Both the position numbers and the translations under genes were made by a program. Below are positions 19,621-28,391 of a stretch of DNA of 64,000 bases, one piece after another. The stretch lies in assembly GCA_035280425.1 (NCBI GenBank), contig DATEFW010000004.1:23618-87617 (forward strand), in the 5' to 3' direction. The stretch is from QHXW01 sp035280425 (lineage in GTDB: Bacteria; Acidobacteriota; Terriglobia; Bryobacterales; Bryobacteraceae). Every line of letters starts with the position of its first letter. The stretch's first letter is position 1. The notes beneath the pieces are model-generated. The model was not told the origin of the DNA and made no database searches. It was given only the letters and a program-made list of their open reading frames with translations.

Positions 19621-20057
19621 TTCTTCCGCTTCACCAGCAGTTGATCTTTGTATAGCAAAACGAGGTGGTTGTTCTGATTTGTAACGGTCGTTTCAAACGT
19701 CACCACGCCGCGGCTGTCGTCCTTGGCCCGCACTTCGATGACCCGCTTGCTCACCCGCACGGTGTCCCCGATAAACACCGGCCGGGTGAACCTCATTTTG
19801 TCCACGCCGTAGAAAGCCAGTACCGTGTCGTTGACTAGGTTCATCTGGGTCATCAGTCCGATGGAAATACTGAATACCAGCGCGCCGTGCGCAATGCGGC
19901 GTCCGAACGGAGTTTGCCGCGCGTATTCCTCATTCGTATGCAGCTCGATAAAATCGCCGGACAGTCCGGCGAAGTTGACGACGTCCGCTTCCGTAATGGT
20001 GCGCCCGCGCGTCTCAATCACAGTGCCGACTTCGAAATCTTCAAAATAGTGGCTCAC
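19617..20057 (-). CDS. MaoC-like (R)-specific enoyl-CoA hydratase
   Basis: A 146-residue hot-dog-fold hydratase. The catalytic hydratase-2 motif is readable in NFAGLSGDFIELHTNEEYAR, with Asp and His spaced as in the family; TPFGRRIAHGALVFSISIGL follows as the CoA-binding strand and helix. It hydrates the double bond of an enoyl-CoA. The start is the GTG at 20057; there is no strong ribosome binding site. It lies 17 bases after the PIG-L gene and overlaps the CoA-transferase gene by four bases. Confidence 0.9.
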   Translation of the reverse strand: MSHYFEDFEVGTVIETRGRTITEADVVNFAGLSGDFIELHTNEEYARQTPFGRRIAHGALVFSISIGLMTQMNLVNDTVLAFYGVDKMRFTRPVFIGDTVRVSKRVIEVRAKDDSRGVVTFETTVTNQNNHLVLLYKDQLLVKRKK

Positions 20058-20074
20058 AATTTTGAACCGCTGCC

Positions 20075-21028
20075 CTACTTCACCGCCACCGCGTGCTGCT
20101 TCACATATTCATCCACGCGTGATGGCCCCGGCGCGCCGATGTAATGGAACGCTTCCGCATACTCGACGCCGTATTTCTTCCCCAGCTCGCGATCGCGGGC
20201 CAGCACGAACTCCCGGATGTAATTCCGGTCCGCGGTGCGGTCGTTGTCGCCAAGCAGCGGCAGCCGCTTGCCCTGTTTCGCTAGCTCGGCCCGAAGCGCT
20301 GACCCGTGATGCCCGCCCGGCCCTTTGGCCACGTTGCAGATATTAGCATCGATCTTCTTCTCGATCGTCCCGCTGATGTCCACCACGCGCGTGATGTCGG
20401 GATGCCGCGCGTAATAGTATTTATCGCTGACCGCGTGCGGCTCGAGGCCAGCGGCGAACTGCTCCGGATAGTCATGAACGCGCCCAGCCATCCAGCAGGC
20501 CGCTTCCACGCAGTGGCCTAACACATAGTGATCGGGATTTTCCTCGTCGTGCGCCCAGGGATCGTAGCAGAAGACCGTGTTGACCTTCAGCACGCGAAAC
20601 AGAAAAATGAACCGGCAGATCAGCTCGTTCCGCGAGATGTCGCTCATGCGGTGATTGCCGTAATTGAGAGCGAAATCGCGCTTGAGGCCGAGCACCCGCG
20701 CCTGCTCGCTCACTTCGCGCTCGTTGCGCAGAACGTTTTCGCCCACCGTGCCCGGCTCGCCGACATCGTCGCCCATGTCGTCGTTGGTCGCGCGGATCAT
20801 GTAGCCCGTGTAGCCCTCTTGGAGCAGCTTGGCTACCGTTCCAGCGCACAACAGAGCGACATCATCGGCATGCGGCTGAATCGCGGCCAGGACTTTGCCC
20901 TTATACGGCGTGCCCGCTAGCGGCCGCTCAAACACGGGGGTTGCGGAAAATGTTTGCGCGCCGGCGGAGTTGATCTTCAAAACGACCACGCCGGCGGCTA
21001 GTCGAGCCAGGAACTCGCGTCTCTGCAT
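20075..21028 (-). CDS. Exported PIG-L/LmbE family zinc deacetylase
   Basis: A 317-residue protein of the LmbE-like N-acetylglucosaminyl deacetylase family. The metal motif PHADD (His53, Asp55, Asp56) is present, and a later His in PDHYVLGHCVEAA fits the third ligand HxxH region. The N-terminus (QRREFLARLAAGVVVLKINSAGA) is a Tat-type signal, so it probably acts in the periplasm on a GlcNAc-containing glycan or glycoconjugate. It is the first gene of the minus-strand run with MaoC and CoA transferase; the metabolic link among the three is unclear and the operon may be fortuitous. Only 57 bases separate it from the LPQTA protein gene upstream. Confidence 0.9.
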   Translation of the reverse strand: MQRREFLARLAAGVVVLKINSAGAQTFSATPVFERPLAGTPYKGKVLAAIQPHADDVALLCAGTVAKLLQEGYTGYMIRATNDDMGDDVGEPGTVGENVLRNEREVSEQARVLGLKRDFALNYGNHRMSDISRNELICRFIFLFRVLKVNTVFCYDPWAHDEENPDHYVLGHCVEAACWMAGRVHDYPEQFAAGLEPHAVSDKYYYARHPDITRVVDISGTIEKKIDANICNVAKGPGGHHGSALRAELAKQGKRLPLLGDNDRTADRNYIREFVLARDRELGKKYGVEYAEAFHYIGAPGPSRVDEYVKQHAVAVK

Positions 21029-21085
21029 AATCGAACATTAGACAGTAGAGACGCGAGCCGGTCAATCTTCAAAGACGGTTTCTCG

Positions 21086-21778
21086 TCAGATCTTTCTCAA
21101 AATTCGGAGAGCACCCGCAGTGACGAGTGATCCGAACCCGATCAATCCCAATAACGGAATTGGACTGGCTGTCTGCGGAAGCTCCTCCGCAGGTGCAGCC
21201 GGTTCCCGAGCCGGTGCCGGTGCGGGAGCAGGAGCCATGGATTCGACTGGCTTGGTCAGCACCTCTTCAGTCATCTCGACTTCTTGCTTTTCCGGAGTCA
21301 CCGCTACCACCGGAGTCTGTTCCAGTTCTTTCGGCGTCTCAGTCGGCGTCACTTCGGCGGCCAGCACTTTTTCATGCGTCTCCACTGCTAGTTCCGTCGC
21401 CCTTACCTTCGGGTACACGAACTCCTGGCCGAAATTGTCCCCGGGATAAAACCATGCCCGGATCGCTTGCGCCGCGCCGGGCGCACGCTCTGAAAAATGC
21501 ACCGTGGTTTCGCCCTTTGGTTCCAGCCGGTAATTCGGAATGGCCAGAATCGTCGCATAGATCTGGGTTTCGTCTTCGTTGAAAACCTGTACGATATTCC
21601 GGTCCGCAGTTGAATCCGCCAGCTTGAATACATACGTTCCCGCCGGCAGGACCTTGCCTGGAAGCTCGACGGGTAGATTGAACGTCATCTTCGTCTTCTT
21701 GTTCCACTGGTCTGCTTTCGCCGGAAATGCGGTAATCAGCAGCGCGCAAAAGATGACCGTCGCGATTCTGTTGAACAT
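21086..21778 (-). CDS. Secreted protein with C-terminal LPQTA sortase signal
   Basis: A 230-residue protein. The start at 21778 is fixed by AAGGAGAG a few bases upstream and by the signal peptide that then opens the protein (residues 1-22, ending AFPAKA). A beta-rich domain (about 24-125, with FNLPVELPGKVLPAGTYVFKL) is followed by an acidic, Pro/Thr/Glu/Ala-rich stalk (about 130-198). The C-terminus is a complete cell-wall sorting signal: LPQTA (200-204, DNA 21167-21181), a hydrophobic helix (SPIPLLGLIGFGSLVTAGAL) and a basic tail (RILRKI). The same plan, and a recognisably homologous N-domain, is found at 61026-62021 next to a sortase, so this is probably a second substrate of that enzyme. 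The function of the beta domain is unknown. Confidence 0.85.
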   Translation of the reverse strand: MFNRIATVIFCALLITAFPAKADQWNKKTKMTFNLPVELPGKVLPAGTYVFKLADSTADRNIVQVFNEDETQIYATILAIPNYRLEPKGETTVHFSERAPGAAQAIRAWFYPGDNFGQEFVYPKVRATELAVETHEKVLAAEVTPTETPKELEQTPVVAVTPEKQEVEMTEEVLTKPVESMAPAPAPAPAREPAAPAEELPQTASPIPLLGLIGFGSLVTAGALRILRKI

Positions 21779-22103
21779 ACTTCTCTCCTTTAGCGTCAAG
21801 GCAGGATCCAACTCATCGCTGGCCCGGCCTCGGGCAAGCTCAATCACTTGTTTGTTCAAATTTTTAGAAGCAATCCCCAAACCATCTGTGGATGCTTCGC
21901 TTTACGGCGCAATCCGGAGCGCGCAGCAGCGGAATTTCGCGCATTTGCGTCTTATCACTCCGAGCTGCTCAACAAGCTCGCCACAGATGTACGAAATCGC
22001 ACCCTGTTTGCCGCCCGCGCTGCCCGATGGCAATCAGTGATCCGGATCTCAACGCCTGCCGGCCTTGGAATTCCCCTTGCAGAATATTTCGCCGGGAGCG
22101 CGT
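21779..22103. other. Divergent intergenic region, 325 bases, no gene seen
   Basis: This gap separates the LPQTA protein (minus) from the second VWFA protein (plus) and should hold both promoters. I see only the ribosome binding site of the LPQTA gene (CTCTCCTTTAG on the plus strand, immediately next to its start) and no clear -35/-10 pairs. An open frame running through it from 21848 has no coding character or start signal. Confidence 0.5.
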
Positions 22104-23096
22104 ATGCTGCGAATTGTGATCGTCCGAGAGAATCCGCCGGGTTCGTGCCGGCTTGGCTGGACGCGGCTGTTGAGCCTGTTGTTGCTTTTTCCCGCAGCAT
22201 CATCCCTGCCGGCGCAGGCTCCGGAGCCGAACGGCGATTTCAAGATATCTACCGAAGTCGATCTTGTCCTGCTCGATGTCAGCGTGAAGAATCCGAAAGG
22301 CGGCTACGTTTCGGGTCTAACGCAGGAAAACTTCAAGGTCTATGAAGACGGCGTGCTCCAGAAAATCACCACATTCACGAGTGCCGACGTGCCTGTCGCC
22401 GTCGGCCTGGTGACGGACAACAGCGGAAGCATGCAGCCCAAGCGCGCCAGCCTCATCCAGGCCGGCCTCGAATTCGTTCGCGGCAGCAATCCCGAAGACC
22501 AGATTTTTGTCATCAACTTTGACGATGACGTGCGCCTCGGGCTTCCGCCGTCCATGCCGTTTACCGACAACATAAACTTGCTCCGCTCGGCACTTTCCCA
22601 AGGCATTCCGCAAGGCCGCACGGCCCTCTACGATGCCATCGCCGCCGGCCTCAGGCATCTCGAACTGGGACAACGGGGCAAGAAAGCGTTGATCGTGGTC
22701 AGCGACGGCGGCGACAACTTCAGCTCGTTGAAATTCCACGAGCTGATGCAGATGATCCAGGAATCTCCCGCCACCGTCTATACCGTCGGCCTCTACGATC
22801 CCGACGATCCCGACCGCAATCCCGGCGTTCTGCGGCGCATTTCCAAAACCAGCGGCGGTGAATGCTTCCTTCCTGGGGACTTCAAAGAGATCGTGCCCAT
22901 TTTGACCAAGATCGCCAGGGATATCCGCAACCGTTACACCATCGGTTACATACCAGGGGCTGACGGCGCCAAACAAGCCCTGCGCAAAATTCGCGTGACG
23001 GCGAACGCGCCGGGGCACGAAAAGCTCATCGTCCGCACGCGCTCAAGCTATGTTCTCCCTGAACACAACGGAAGCAAAGGCGCGCCCCATCCCTGA
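22104..23096 (+). CDS. Secreted VWFA-domain protein, acidobacterial type
   Basis: A 330-residue member of the same family as the protein at 2908-3912. The ATG at 22104 is preferred over an upstream TTG at 22065 because GGGAGCG lies just before it. A signal sequence follows (about residues 19-37, LLSLLLLFPAASSLPAQA). The N-domain carries the family strand VDLVLLDVSVKNPKGG and FKVYEDGV. The VWA fold (about 97-290) has an intact metal motif, DNSGS (Asp105, Ser107, Ser109), unlike the first VWFA protein. GRTALYDAIAAGL supplies the distal Thr and Asp region. It likely binds a protein ligand through a metal ion outside the cytoplasm. Divergent from the LPQTA gene. Confidence 0.88.
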   Translation: MLRIVIVRENPPGSCRLGWTRLLSLLLLFPAASSLPAQAPEPNGDFKISTEVDLVLLDVSVKNPKGGYVSGLTQENFKVYEDGVLQKITTFTSADVPVAVGLVTDNSGSMQPKRASLIQAGLEFVRGSNPEDQIFVINFDDDVRLGLPPSMPFTDNINLLRSALSQGIPQGRTALYDAIAAGLRHLELGQRGKKALIVVSDGGDNFSSLKFHELMQMIQESPATVYTVGLYDPDDPDRNPGVLRRISKTSGGECFLPGDFKEIVPILTKIARDIRNRYTIGYIPGADGAKQALRKIRVTANAPGHEKLIVRTRSSYVLPEHNGSKGAPHP

Positions 23097-23124
23097 CCGA
23101 GGCATCCGGCTTGGCGCGCTGAGG

Positions 23125-23235
23125 CTAACGCAGATGCGGTGGTTCAGTGGGCTTCATCCGCCGGATAAGGATGTAAATTCCCAGACCTGCGGCGGCCACC
23201 AGAATACCGCCCAGCCACACCAGTTCGAGCGGCAT
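23125..23235 (-). CDS. 36-residue single-pass membrane peptide
   Basis: A small gene supported by an excellent ribosome binding site: GGAAGGAGGT five bases before the ATG at 23235. The peptide starts MPLELVWLGG, forms one membrane helix (about residues 5-24, with IYILI near its end) and ends in a basic and proline-rich tail (RRMKPTEPPHLR). The orientation predicted by the positive-inside rule places the C-terminus in the cytoplasm. No known family recognised; the size and shape resemble small regulatory or accessory subunits of membrane complexes. It lies downstream of and antiparallel to the VWFA gene. Confidence 0.6.
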   Translation of the reverse strand: MPLELVWLGGILVAAAGLGIYILIRRMKPTEPPHLR

Positions 23236-23809
23236 AACTACCTCCTTCCGGGCACACTGGCTTATTCGGCCAGCACGCGCTCACTAGCCAAGTAGCAATC
23301 GGTTGACCCTGCACGAAGACTAAGGAATTACAGGTCTTTAGCGGCGAGTTTTGCCGGGCGGCTTTTGTGCTGGCAGCGGAATTCCGCTCATCGCTGGGTG
23401 CTTTCGCCTACTCCTTGTGTAGCCCGCAGTTGTGTCATGGAACACCGGACAGGGGTTTTCCCCAGTGGGTTGGAATTCCCGCACTGGTTATATTCAAAGA
23501 GGGTCTTGTCTCTAAGACGCCGGTTTGCTGTCCACTTGGCGAAGCGGAATGCGCCGCCTGCGCCAACTTGCTCGAGCCGGCGGATGCGGAGAAACCTCGG
23601 CGCTTTCCCAGTTGGTCGGGAGCCCGTTTTGTCTCCGTGCGGTCCTCGCGTTTCATGCGCTCGACTCCAATAAAGAGTTCGGCCACCATCCGGCCGCCGC
23701 CGCGCTCTACGGGAACTGCGGCTTGACCGGGCGCATAAACAGCGGCATAGTATTTAGCATCCAACATTTTCCGGCTCCAAACCAACCGGAAAACCTGCAC
23801 CCGCCCACT
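23236..23809. other. 574-base intergenic region upstream of the CheB-CheR kinase gene
   Basis: Apart from the ribosome binding site of the small membrane peptide at its left edge and a weak promoter-like pair near 23723-23753, I see nothing definite. A frame in phase with the kinase gene is open from 23525 but its residue composition (Cys, Trp, Arg, His-rich) does not look coding and has no ribosome binding site, so I place the kinase start at 23810. Confidence 0.5.
23723..23753 (+). promoter_or_regulatory. Weak promoter-like pair upstream of the CheB-CheR kinase gene
   Basis: TTGACC (23723-23728) and TAGTAT (23748-23753), separated by 19 bases, face the kinase gene and would start transcription about 50 bases before its ATG. 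The spacing is on the long side and the -10 matches four of six bases. Confidence 0.25.
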
Positions 23810-26800
23810 ATGCCGAAGAAGAAGAACTCGAAGCGTCGCGGTGTTAAAGCCAAAGCGTCCAAACCGGAACGCGCTCCGGTCCGCGAAAAGACTCCCGGAA
23901 ACTACGGATCGGAAGCTGCAGCCGCCCGCCGGGCCTCCAAAAAGCGGGAACTTCCCCAGCCGGCGCCGGACGTTTTCCCGGTTGTGGGCATCGGCGCATC
24001 GGCAGGCGGTCTGGAGGCGAGCACACAACTCCTGCAAGCTCTGCCCAGCGATATCGGGATGGCCTTCGTGCTGATTCAGCACCTCGATCCCAAGCACGAG
24101 AGCATGCTTTCCGAGATCCTTTCCCGCTCGAGCGCCATGCCCGTTCATGAAGTGAAGCAGGATACGCACGTCGAGCCGAATCACGTTTATGTCATCCCGC
24201 GCGGCTTCGATCTTGCCATCAGTAACCGTGTCCTCCACACGACGCCTCGCAAGGTGAGCCGTGAGGCTCCCATGACCATCGATCATTTCTTCCGCTCGCT
24301 GGCGGAAGACCTCGGCAACCAGGCCATAGGCGTGATTCTGTCGGGAACAGGCTCCGACGGCTCCATGGGTGTGAAAGCCGTAAAGGCGGAAGGTGGAATT
24401 ACCTTCGCGCAGGACGAAAAATCCGCCAAGTACGACGGCATGCCGCACAGCGCCATTGCTTCCGGGTGTGTGGATTTCGTCTTAGCTCCCGAAGATATTG
24501 CCCGCGAGCTGAGCCTGATCCGGGATCATCCCTACGTGGCGCCTAAACCGGTACCGCCTGAGGAGATCATACCGGTCTCGGACGACGCCCTGGTACAGAT
24601 CCTTCATCTGATCCACACCGCCACCGGTGTTGATCTGCTGCAATACAAGCCCAATACCATAAAACGGCGCATTCTCCGCCGGATGCTGTTGCATAAAAGC
24701 GATTCCCTGGAGCGATACCTCGAACGGCTGCGCACCGATACGGCCGAAGTGCACTCCCTGTTCGAAGACATCCTGATCAACGTAACCCAGTTCTTTCGCG
24801 ATCAGGATATTTTCACGACGCTGAAGGAAAACATTTTCCCGAAGATCGTCCCTCCGGAGAATTCCAACGGCGCCATTCGCATCTGGGTGCCGGGCTGCTC
24901 CACCGGCGAAGAAGTCTATTCCATCGCCATCGCTTTGGTTGAGTTTACCGAGGAACATTCGCTGAACCCGCCCATCCAGTTTTTCGCCACCGACATCAGC
25001 GAAGTGGCGCTCGAGAGGGCGCGCGTCGGAGTGTACGAAGAAAATATTGCGGCCGATGTTTCCGCCGAGCGGCTCAAACGGTTTTTCATCAAAAGCGACC
25101 GCGGATATCAGATCAGCAAGCGCATCCGCGATCTCTGCATTTTCGCCAGGCAGAATTTGACCAAGGATCCGCCGTTTTCGAAACTGGACCTGATCAGTTG
25201 CCGGAACGTCCTGATCTATCTGGGCCCGTCTCTCCAGAAGCGCGTGTTGCCGATCTTCCACTATGCGCTGAAAAACACGGGCTATCTGCTGCTGGGCAGC
25301 TCGGAAACCATCAGCACCTACGCCGACCTGTTCACCCTGGTAGACAAGAAGCACAAGATTTTTTCCAAGAAGCCGGTGCCGGTGCGCGCCGCTATCGATT
25401 TCAGTTACGGCGCCCCGCGTGGTGAGCCGGCGCCTGCGACTCAGGAGCGCGATTCCGAAAAAATCACGCCCTGGACCGCGCTCGATCTCCAGCGCGAGGC
25501 GGACCGCATCGTCATCTCGCGTTTCGGACCCGCCGGTGTGGTCGTCAATGAGGATCTCGACGTCATGCAGTTCCGCGGGCAGATCGGCGCGTATCTGGAA
25601 CCATCGCCCGGTCCGGCGAATTACAACGTTTTGAAGATGGCGCGCGAAGGTCTGCTGCCCGAGCTCCGCAGTGCTCTGCAACGCGCGCGCACTGGCGGCG
25701 TCACCGTCCGCAAGGAAAATCTCCGCGTCAGACGCAATGGAGAATTTCACGAATTTGACCTCGAAGTGATTCCCATTCGCCGCCCGCCCTATCCCGGCAC
25801 GTTTTTCATGGTTCTTTTCCATCCCGCCGGCGTGGCGGCCGGAAAAAAGCCGGCCGGCAGGAAGGCGCCCCCGGTCGAAACCGAGGCCGAAGAAGTGAAA
25901 AGCCTTCGCCAGGAGCTCAGCGTTACGCGCGAGACCTTGCAGGCCATCATCGAGGAACAGGAGGCCTCCAACGAGGAGCTGCGCTCGGCGAACGAAGAAG
26001 TCCAATCCAGCAACGAGGAATTGCAGAGCACCAACGAGGAACTCGAGACCGCCAAAGAAGAGTTGCAATCCAGCAACGAAGAGCTGAATACGGTCAACGA
26101 AGAGCTGGAGAGCCGCAACGACCAGCTCGCGCAGGCCAATGACGATCTGCGCAACCTCCTCAGCAATGTGAACCTGCCGATCGTGATGGTCAGCGAGGAC
26201 CAGCGCATCCGCCGAACCACGCCCCAGGCGGAAAAGGTGATGGGCGTTATTCCCTCCGACACGGGACGCCCCATCGGTAATATCCGGACCAATCTCACGG
26301 TGCCGAATTTGGAACAGACGCTGGCTGAAGTCACCGAAACCCTGCGAACCTACGAAGCCGAGGTGCAGGACATCGCGGGCCGCTGGTATCTGCTCCGCAT
26401 CCGCCCCTATCGCACCGAGGAGAACAAGATCGAAGGCGCGGTCCTGATGCTGGTGGATATCGACGACATCAAGCGGACGGCCGAGGAGATTCGCGAGGCG
26501 CGTGACTTCAACTCCTCCGTCATCGATACCGTGCGCAGCCCGCTGTTCGTACTGGATAACGAACTGCGCATCAAATTTTCCAATCCCGCTTTCTACCAGA
26601 TGTTTCAGTTGTCGCGCCCGGAAGTGCACGGCCACCTCATCTATGAAATCGGAAACGGCCAGTGGAACTTTCCTGCCTTTCATGACCTGCTCGATCGCTT
26701 GCTGCCCGAGAAAGCCAGGCTCGATGACATCGAAATCGATCATGAATTTCCGAACATCGGCCGCCGGGTCATGTTATTCAATGCGCGCCGGCTCGAAGCC

Positions 26801-27673
26801 GCCGAGCGGCAAAGTGAGATGGTGCTCATCTCGCTGGAAGACATCACCGAGCGCAAGCGGTCCGAAGAAACGCTGCTGCAATCCAAGGAGCTGCTGGAGC
26901 AAAAAGTACAGGAGCGGACCGCGGAGCTGCAGTCTGAAATTGCGGCCCGGCAAAAGGCGCAGAGCGCGCTCGAGCAAAGCGAAGCCGCGCTCCAAAAAAG
27001 TCATGATGAGCTGCGCGGTTTGACGGCCAGCCTGATCAACGCGCATGAGGAGGAACGCCTCGAGATTTCCCGTGAGCTCCATGATGCTCTCAACCAGCGC
27101 GTCGCCATGCTGGAGATCAATGTCGAGACGCTGGAGAGGAACCCGCCCGCCGACACTAACCAGACCAGCGAGCAGCTCCGGTCCCTGCGTGAGGGCATCC
27201 ATGAGATCTCCAATGAAGTCCGCCGCATGGCATACCAGCTCCATCCCTCCATTTTGGACGACCTCGGCCTGCCCGCCGCGCTGCGATCCTATGTCGAAGA
27301 TCTCACCAAGCGGGACGGCATTGCCATCAAGCTTTCCGTGCGCGATGTTCCGGCCTCTTTGCCGCCGCCTGTCGCTCTGACTTTGTATCGCGTCGCCCAG
27401 GAAGCTCTCATGAATGTCTTGAAGCACGCCAACTCGCCCAACGCTACCGTAACTCTTGCCCGGCAGAACAGCGCCATCCAGCTCACAATTCGCGACAAGG
27501 GAACCGGTTTCGATCGCGCGAGCGTAAAGGGCAAAGGCCGTTTGGGCCTGATCAACATGGAAGAGCGCGTCCGGCTGGTGAAAGGAAAGATCGAGATTCA
27601 TTCCAAGCCCGGCGAGGGAACACGGATCGAAGCCTCCATCCCTTTGCCCGCTTCTGAGGAAAAGGGAAAATGA
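23810..27673 (+). CDS. CheB-CheR-PAS-histidine kinase fusion protein
   Basis: A 1287-residue signalling protein. After a lysine/arginine-rich tail (1-50) come: a CheB methylesterase domain (about 55-235; catalytic Ser64 in GIGASAGG, His in LIQHLDPKHES, Asp in SGTGSDGSMG); a CheR methyltransferase (about 260-520; VPGCSTGEEVYSIAIAL for SAM binding, ATDISEVAL, ISCRNVLIYL); a long coiled coil (about 690-775) of near-heptad NEEL repeats; two PAS-like domains (to about 1010); and a NarX-type kinase core with phospho-acceptor His in EISRELHDALNQ and an ATP-binding domain with RVAQEALMNVLKHA and GRLGLINMEERV. No receiver domain is attached to CheB. The response regulator overlaps the stop codon (ATGA, 27670-27673). 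Start chosen where coding character begins; no ribosome binding site is visible. Confidence 0.92.
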   Translation: MPKKKNSKRRGVKAKASKPERAPVREKTPGNYGSEAAAARRASKKRELPQPAPDVFPVVGIGASAGGLEASTQLLQALPSDIGMAFVLIQHLDPKHESMLSEILSRSSAMPVHEVKQDTHVEPNHVYVIPRGFDLAISNRVLHTTPRKVSREAPMTIDHFFRSLAEDLGNQAIGVILSGTGSDGSMGVKAVKAEGGITFAQDEKSAKYDGMPHSAIASGCVDFVLAPEDIARELSLIRDHPYVAPKPVPPEEIIPVSDDALVQILHLIHTATGVDLLQYKPNTIKRRILRRMLLHKSDSLERYLERLRTDTAEVHSLFEDILINVTQFFRDQDIFTTLKENIFPKIVPPENSNGAIRIWVPGCSTGEEVYSIAIALVEFTEEHSLNPPIQFFATDISEVALERARVGVYEENIAADVSAERLKRFFIKSDRGYQISKRIRDLCIFARQNLTKDPPFSKLDLISCRNVLIYLGPSLQKRVLPIFHYALKNTGYLLLGSSETISTYADLFTLVDKKHKIFSKKPVPVRAAIDFSYGAPRGEPAPATQERDSEKITPWTALDLQREADRIVISRFGPAGVVVNEDLDVMQFRGQIGAYLEPSPGPANYNVLKMAREGLLPELRSALQRARTGGVTVRKENLRVRRNGEFHEFDLEVIPIRRPPYPGTFFMVLFHPAGVAAGKKPAGRKAPPVETEAEEVKSLRQELSVTRETLQAIIEEQEASNEELRSANEEVQSSNEELQSTNEELETAKEELQSSNEELNTVNEELESRNDQLAQANDDLRNLLSNVNLPIVMVSEDQRIRRTTPQAEKVMGVIPSDTGRPIGNIRTNLTVPNLEQTLAEVTETLRTYEAEVQDIAGRWYLLRIRPYRTEENKIEGAVLMLVDIDDIKRTAEEIREARDFNSSVIDTVRSPLFVLDNELRIKFSNPAFYQMFQLSRPEVHGHLIYEIGNGQWNFPAFHDLLDRLLPEKARLDDIEIDHEFPNIGRRVMLFNARRLEAAERQSEMVLISLEDITERKRSEETLLQSKELLEQKVQERTAELQSEIAARQKAQSALEQSEAALQKSHDELRGLTASLINAHEEERLEISRELHDALNQRVAMLEINVETLERNPPADTNQTSEQLRSLREGIHEISNEVRRMAYQLHPSILDDLGLPAALRSYVEDLTKRDGIAIKLSVRDVPASLPPPVALTLYRVAQEALMNVLKHANSPNATVTLARQNSAIQLTIRDKGTGFDRASVKGKGRLGLINMEERVRLVKGKIEIHSKPGEGTRIEASIPLPASEEKGK

Positions 27674-28311
27674 GTAAGCCGCGCCTCCTTCTGGCGGACG
27701 ATCATACTCTGCTGCTGGAAGGCTACCAGAAGCTGCTGGAGGAACATTTCGAGATCGCCGGCATGGTGAATAACGGCCGGGAATTGCTGGATGCCGCCGT
27801 CGCTCTCCGGCCGGATGCCATTCTGCTGGATATCTCCATGCCTCTCCTCAATGGACTGGAGGCCACGCGCCAGTTGCGCAATCTGGTCCCGAATAGCAAG
27901 ATCGTGATCGTTACGATGCACGATGACCCGGAATATGTCTACGAAGCTTTCCGCGCCGGAGCCTTGGCATACTTCCTGAAGCAATCGGCTGCTTCCGAGC
28001 TGGTTTCCGCCATAGAGAGCGTGCTTAAGGGCTCGACGTACCTCACGCCGCTCATCACCGCCGAAGGGCTGCGGTCAGGCCGCTCCGCGGCCGACCGCTC
28101 TGGCCGGGGGACATCGGCCCTGTCCCCGCGGCAGCGTGAAGTTCTTCAGCTCGTCGCCGAAGGGCATACCGGAAAAGAGATCGCCAGCTTGCTTCACATA
28201 TCCGTAAAGACGGTCGAGTTCCACAAATCCAGGATCATGAAGGAACTCGGCGTGCGGTCCGTCGCCGACATGACCCGCTATGCGGTGAAGCGCGGCATTG
28301 TGAGCGAATAG
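27670..28311 (+). CDS. NarL/LuxR-type response regulator
   Basis: A 213-residue two-domain regulator. The receiver domain (1-120) has the acidic pair Asp10-Asp11, the phospho-acceptor Asp54 in LLDISMP and the conserved Lys of YFLKQ. The C-terminal LuxR/GerE helix-turn-helix (about 145-207) reads LSPRQREVLQLVAEGHTGKEIASLLHIS in two parts with KTVEFHKSRIM as recognition helix. Translational coupling to the CheB-CheR kinase (ATGA overlap) and the NarX-like kinase core make it the cognate regulator. Confidence 0.94.
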   Translation: MSKPRLLLADDHTLLLEGYQKLLEEHFEIAGMVNNGRELLDAAVALRPDAILLDISMPLLNGLEATRQLRNLVPNSKIVIVTMHDDPEYVYEAFRAGALAYFLKQSAASELVSAIESVLKGSTYLTPLITAEGLRSGRSAADRSGRGTSALSPRQREVLQLVAEGHTGKEIASLLHISVKTVEFHKSRIMKELGVRSVADMTRYAVKRGIVSE

Positions 28312-28391
28312 TGCGGCGCAATACCTTCCGGCTCGCCTTCTAGGGATTTTGCCAGTTCACCGGCTGAAACGCCGATGTTACCTTGGCACCA

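Noticed and set aside
24482..26743. 753-residue open frame antisense to the CheB-CheR kinase
   Set aside because: It lies wholly inside the kinase gene on the other strand and mirrors its codon pattern; the kinase has clear domains, the antisense frame has none.
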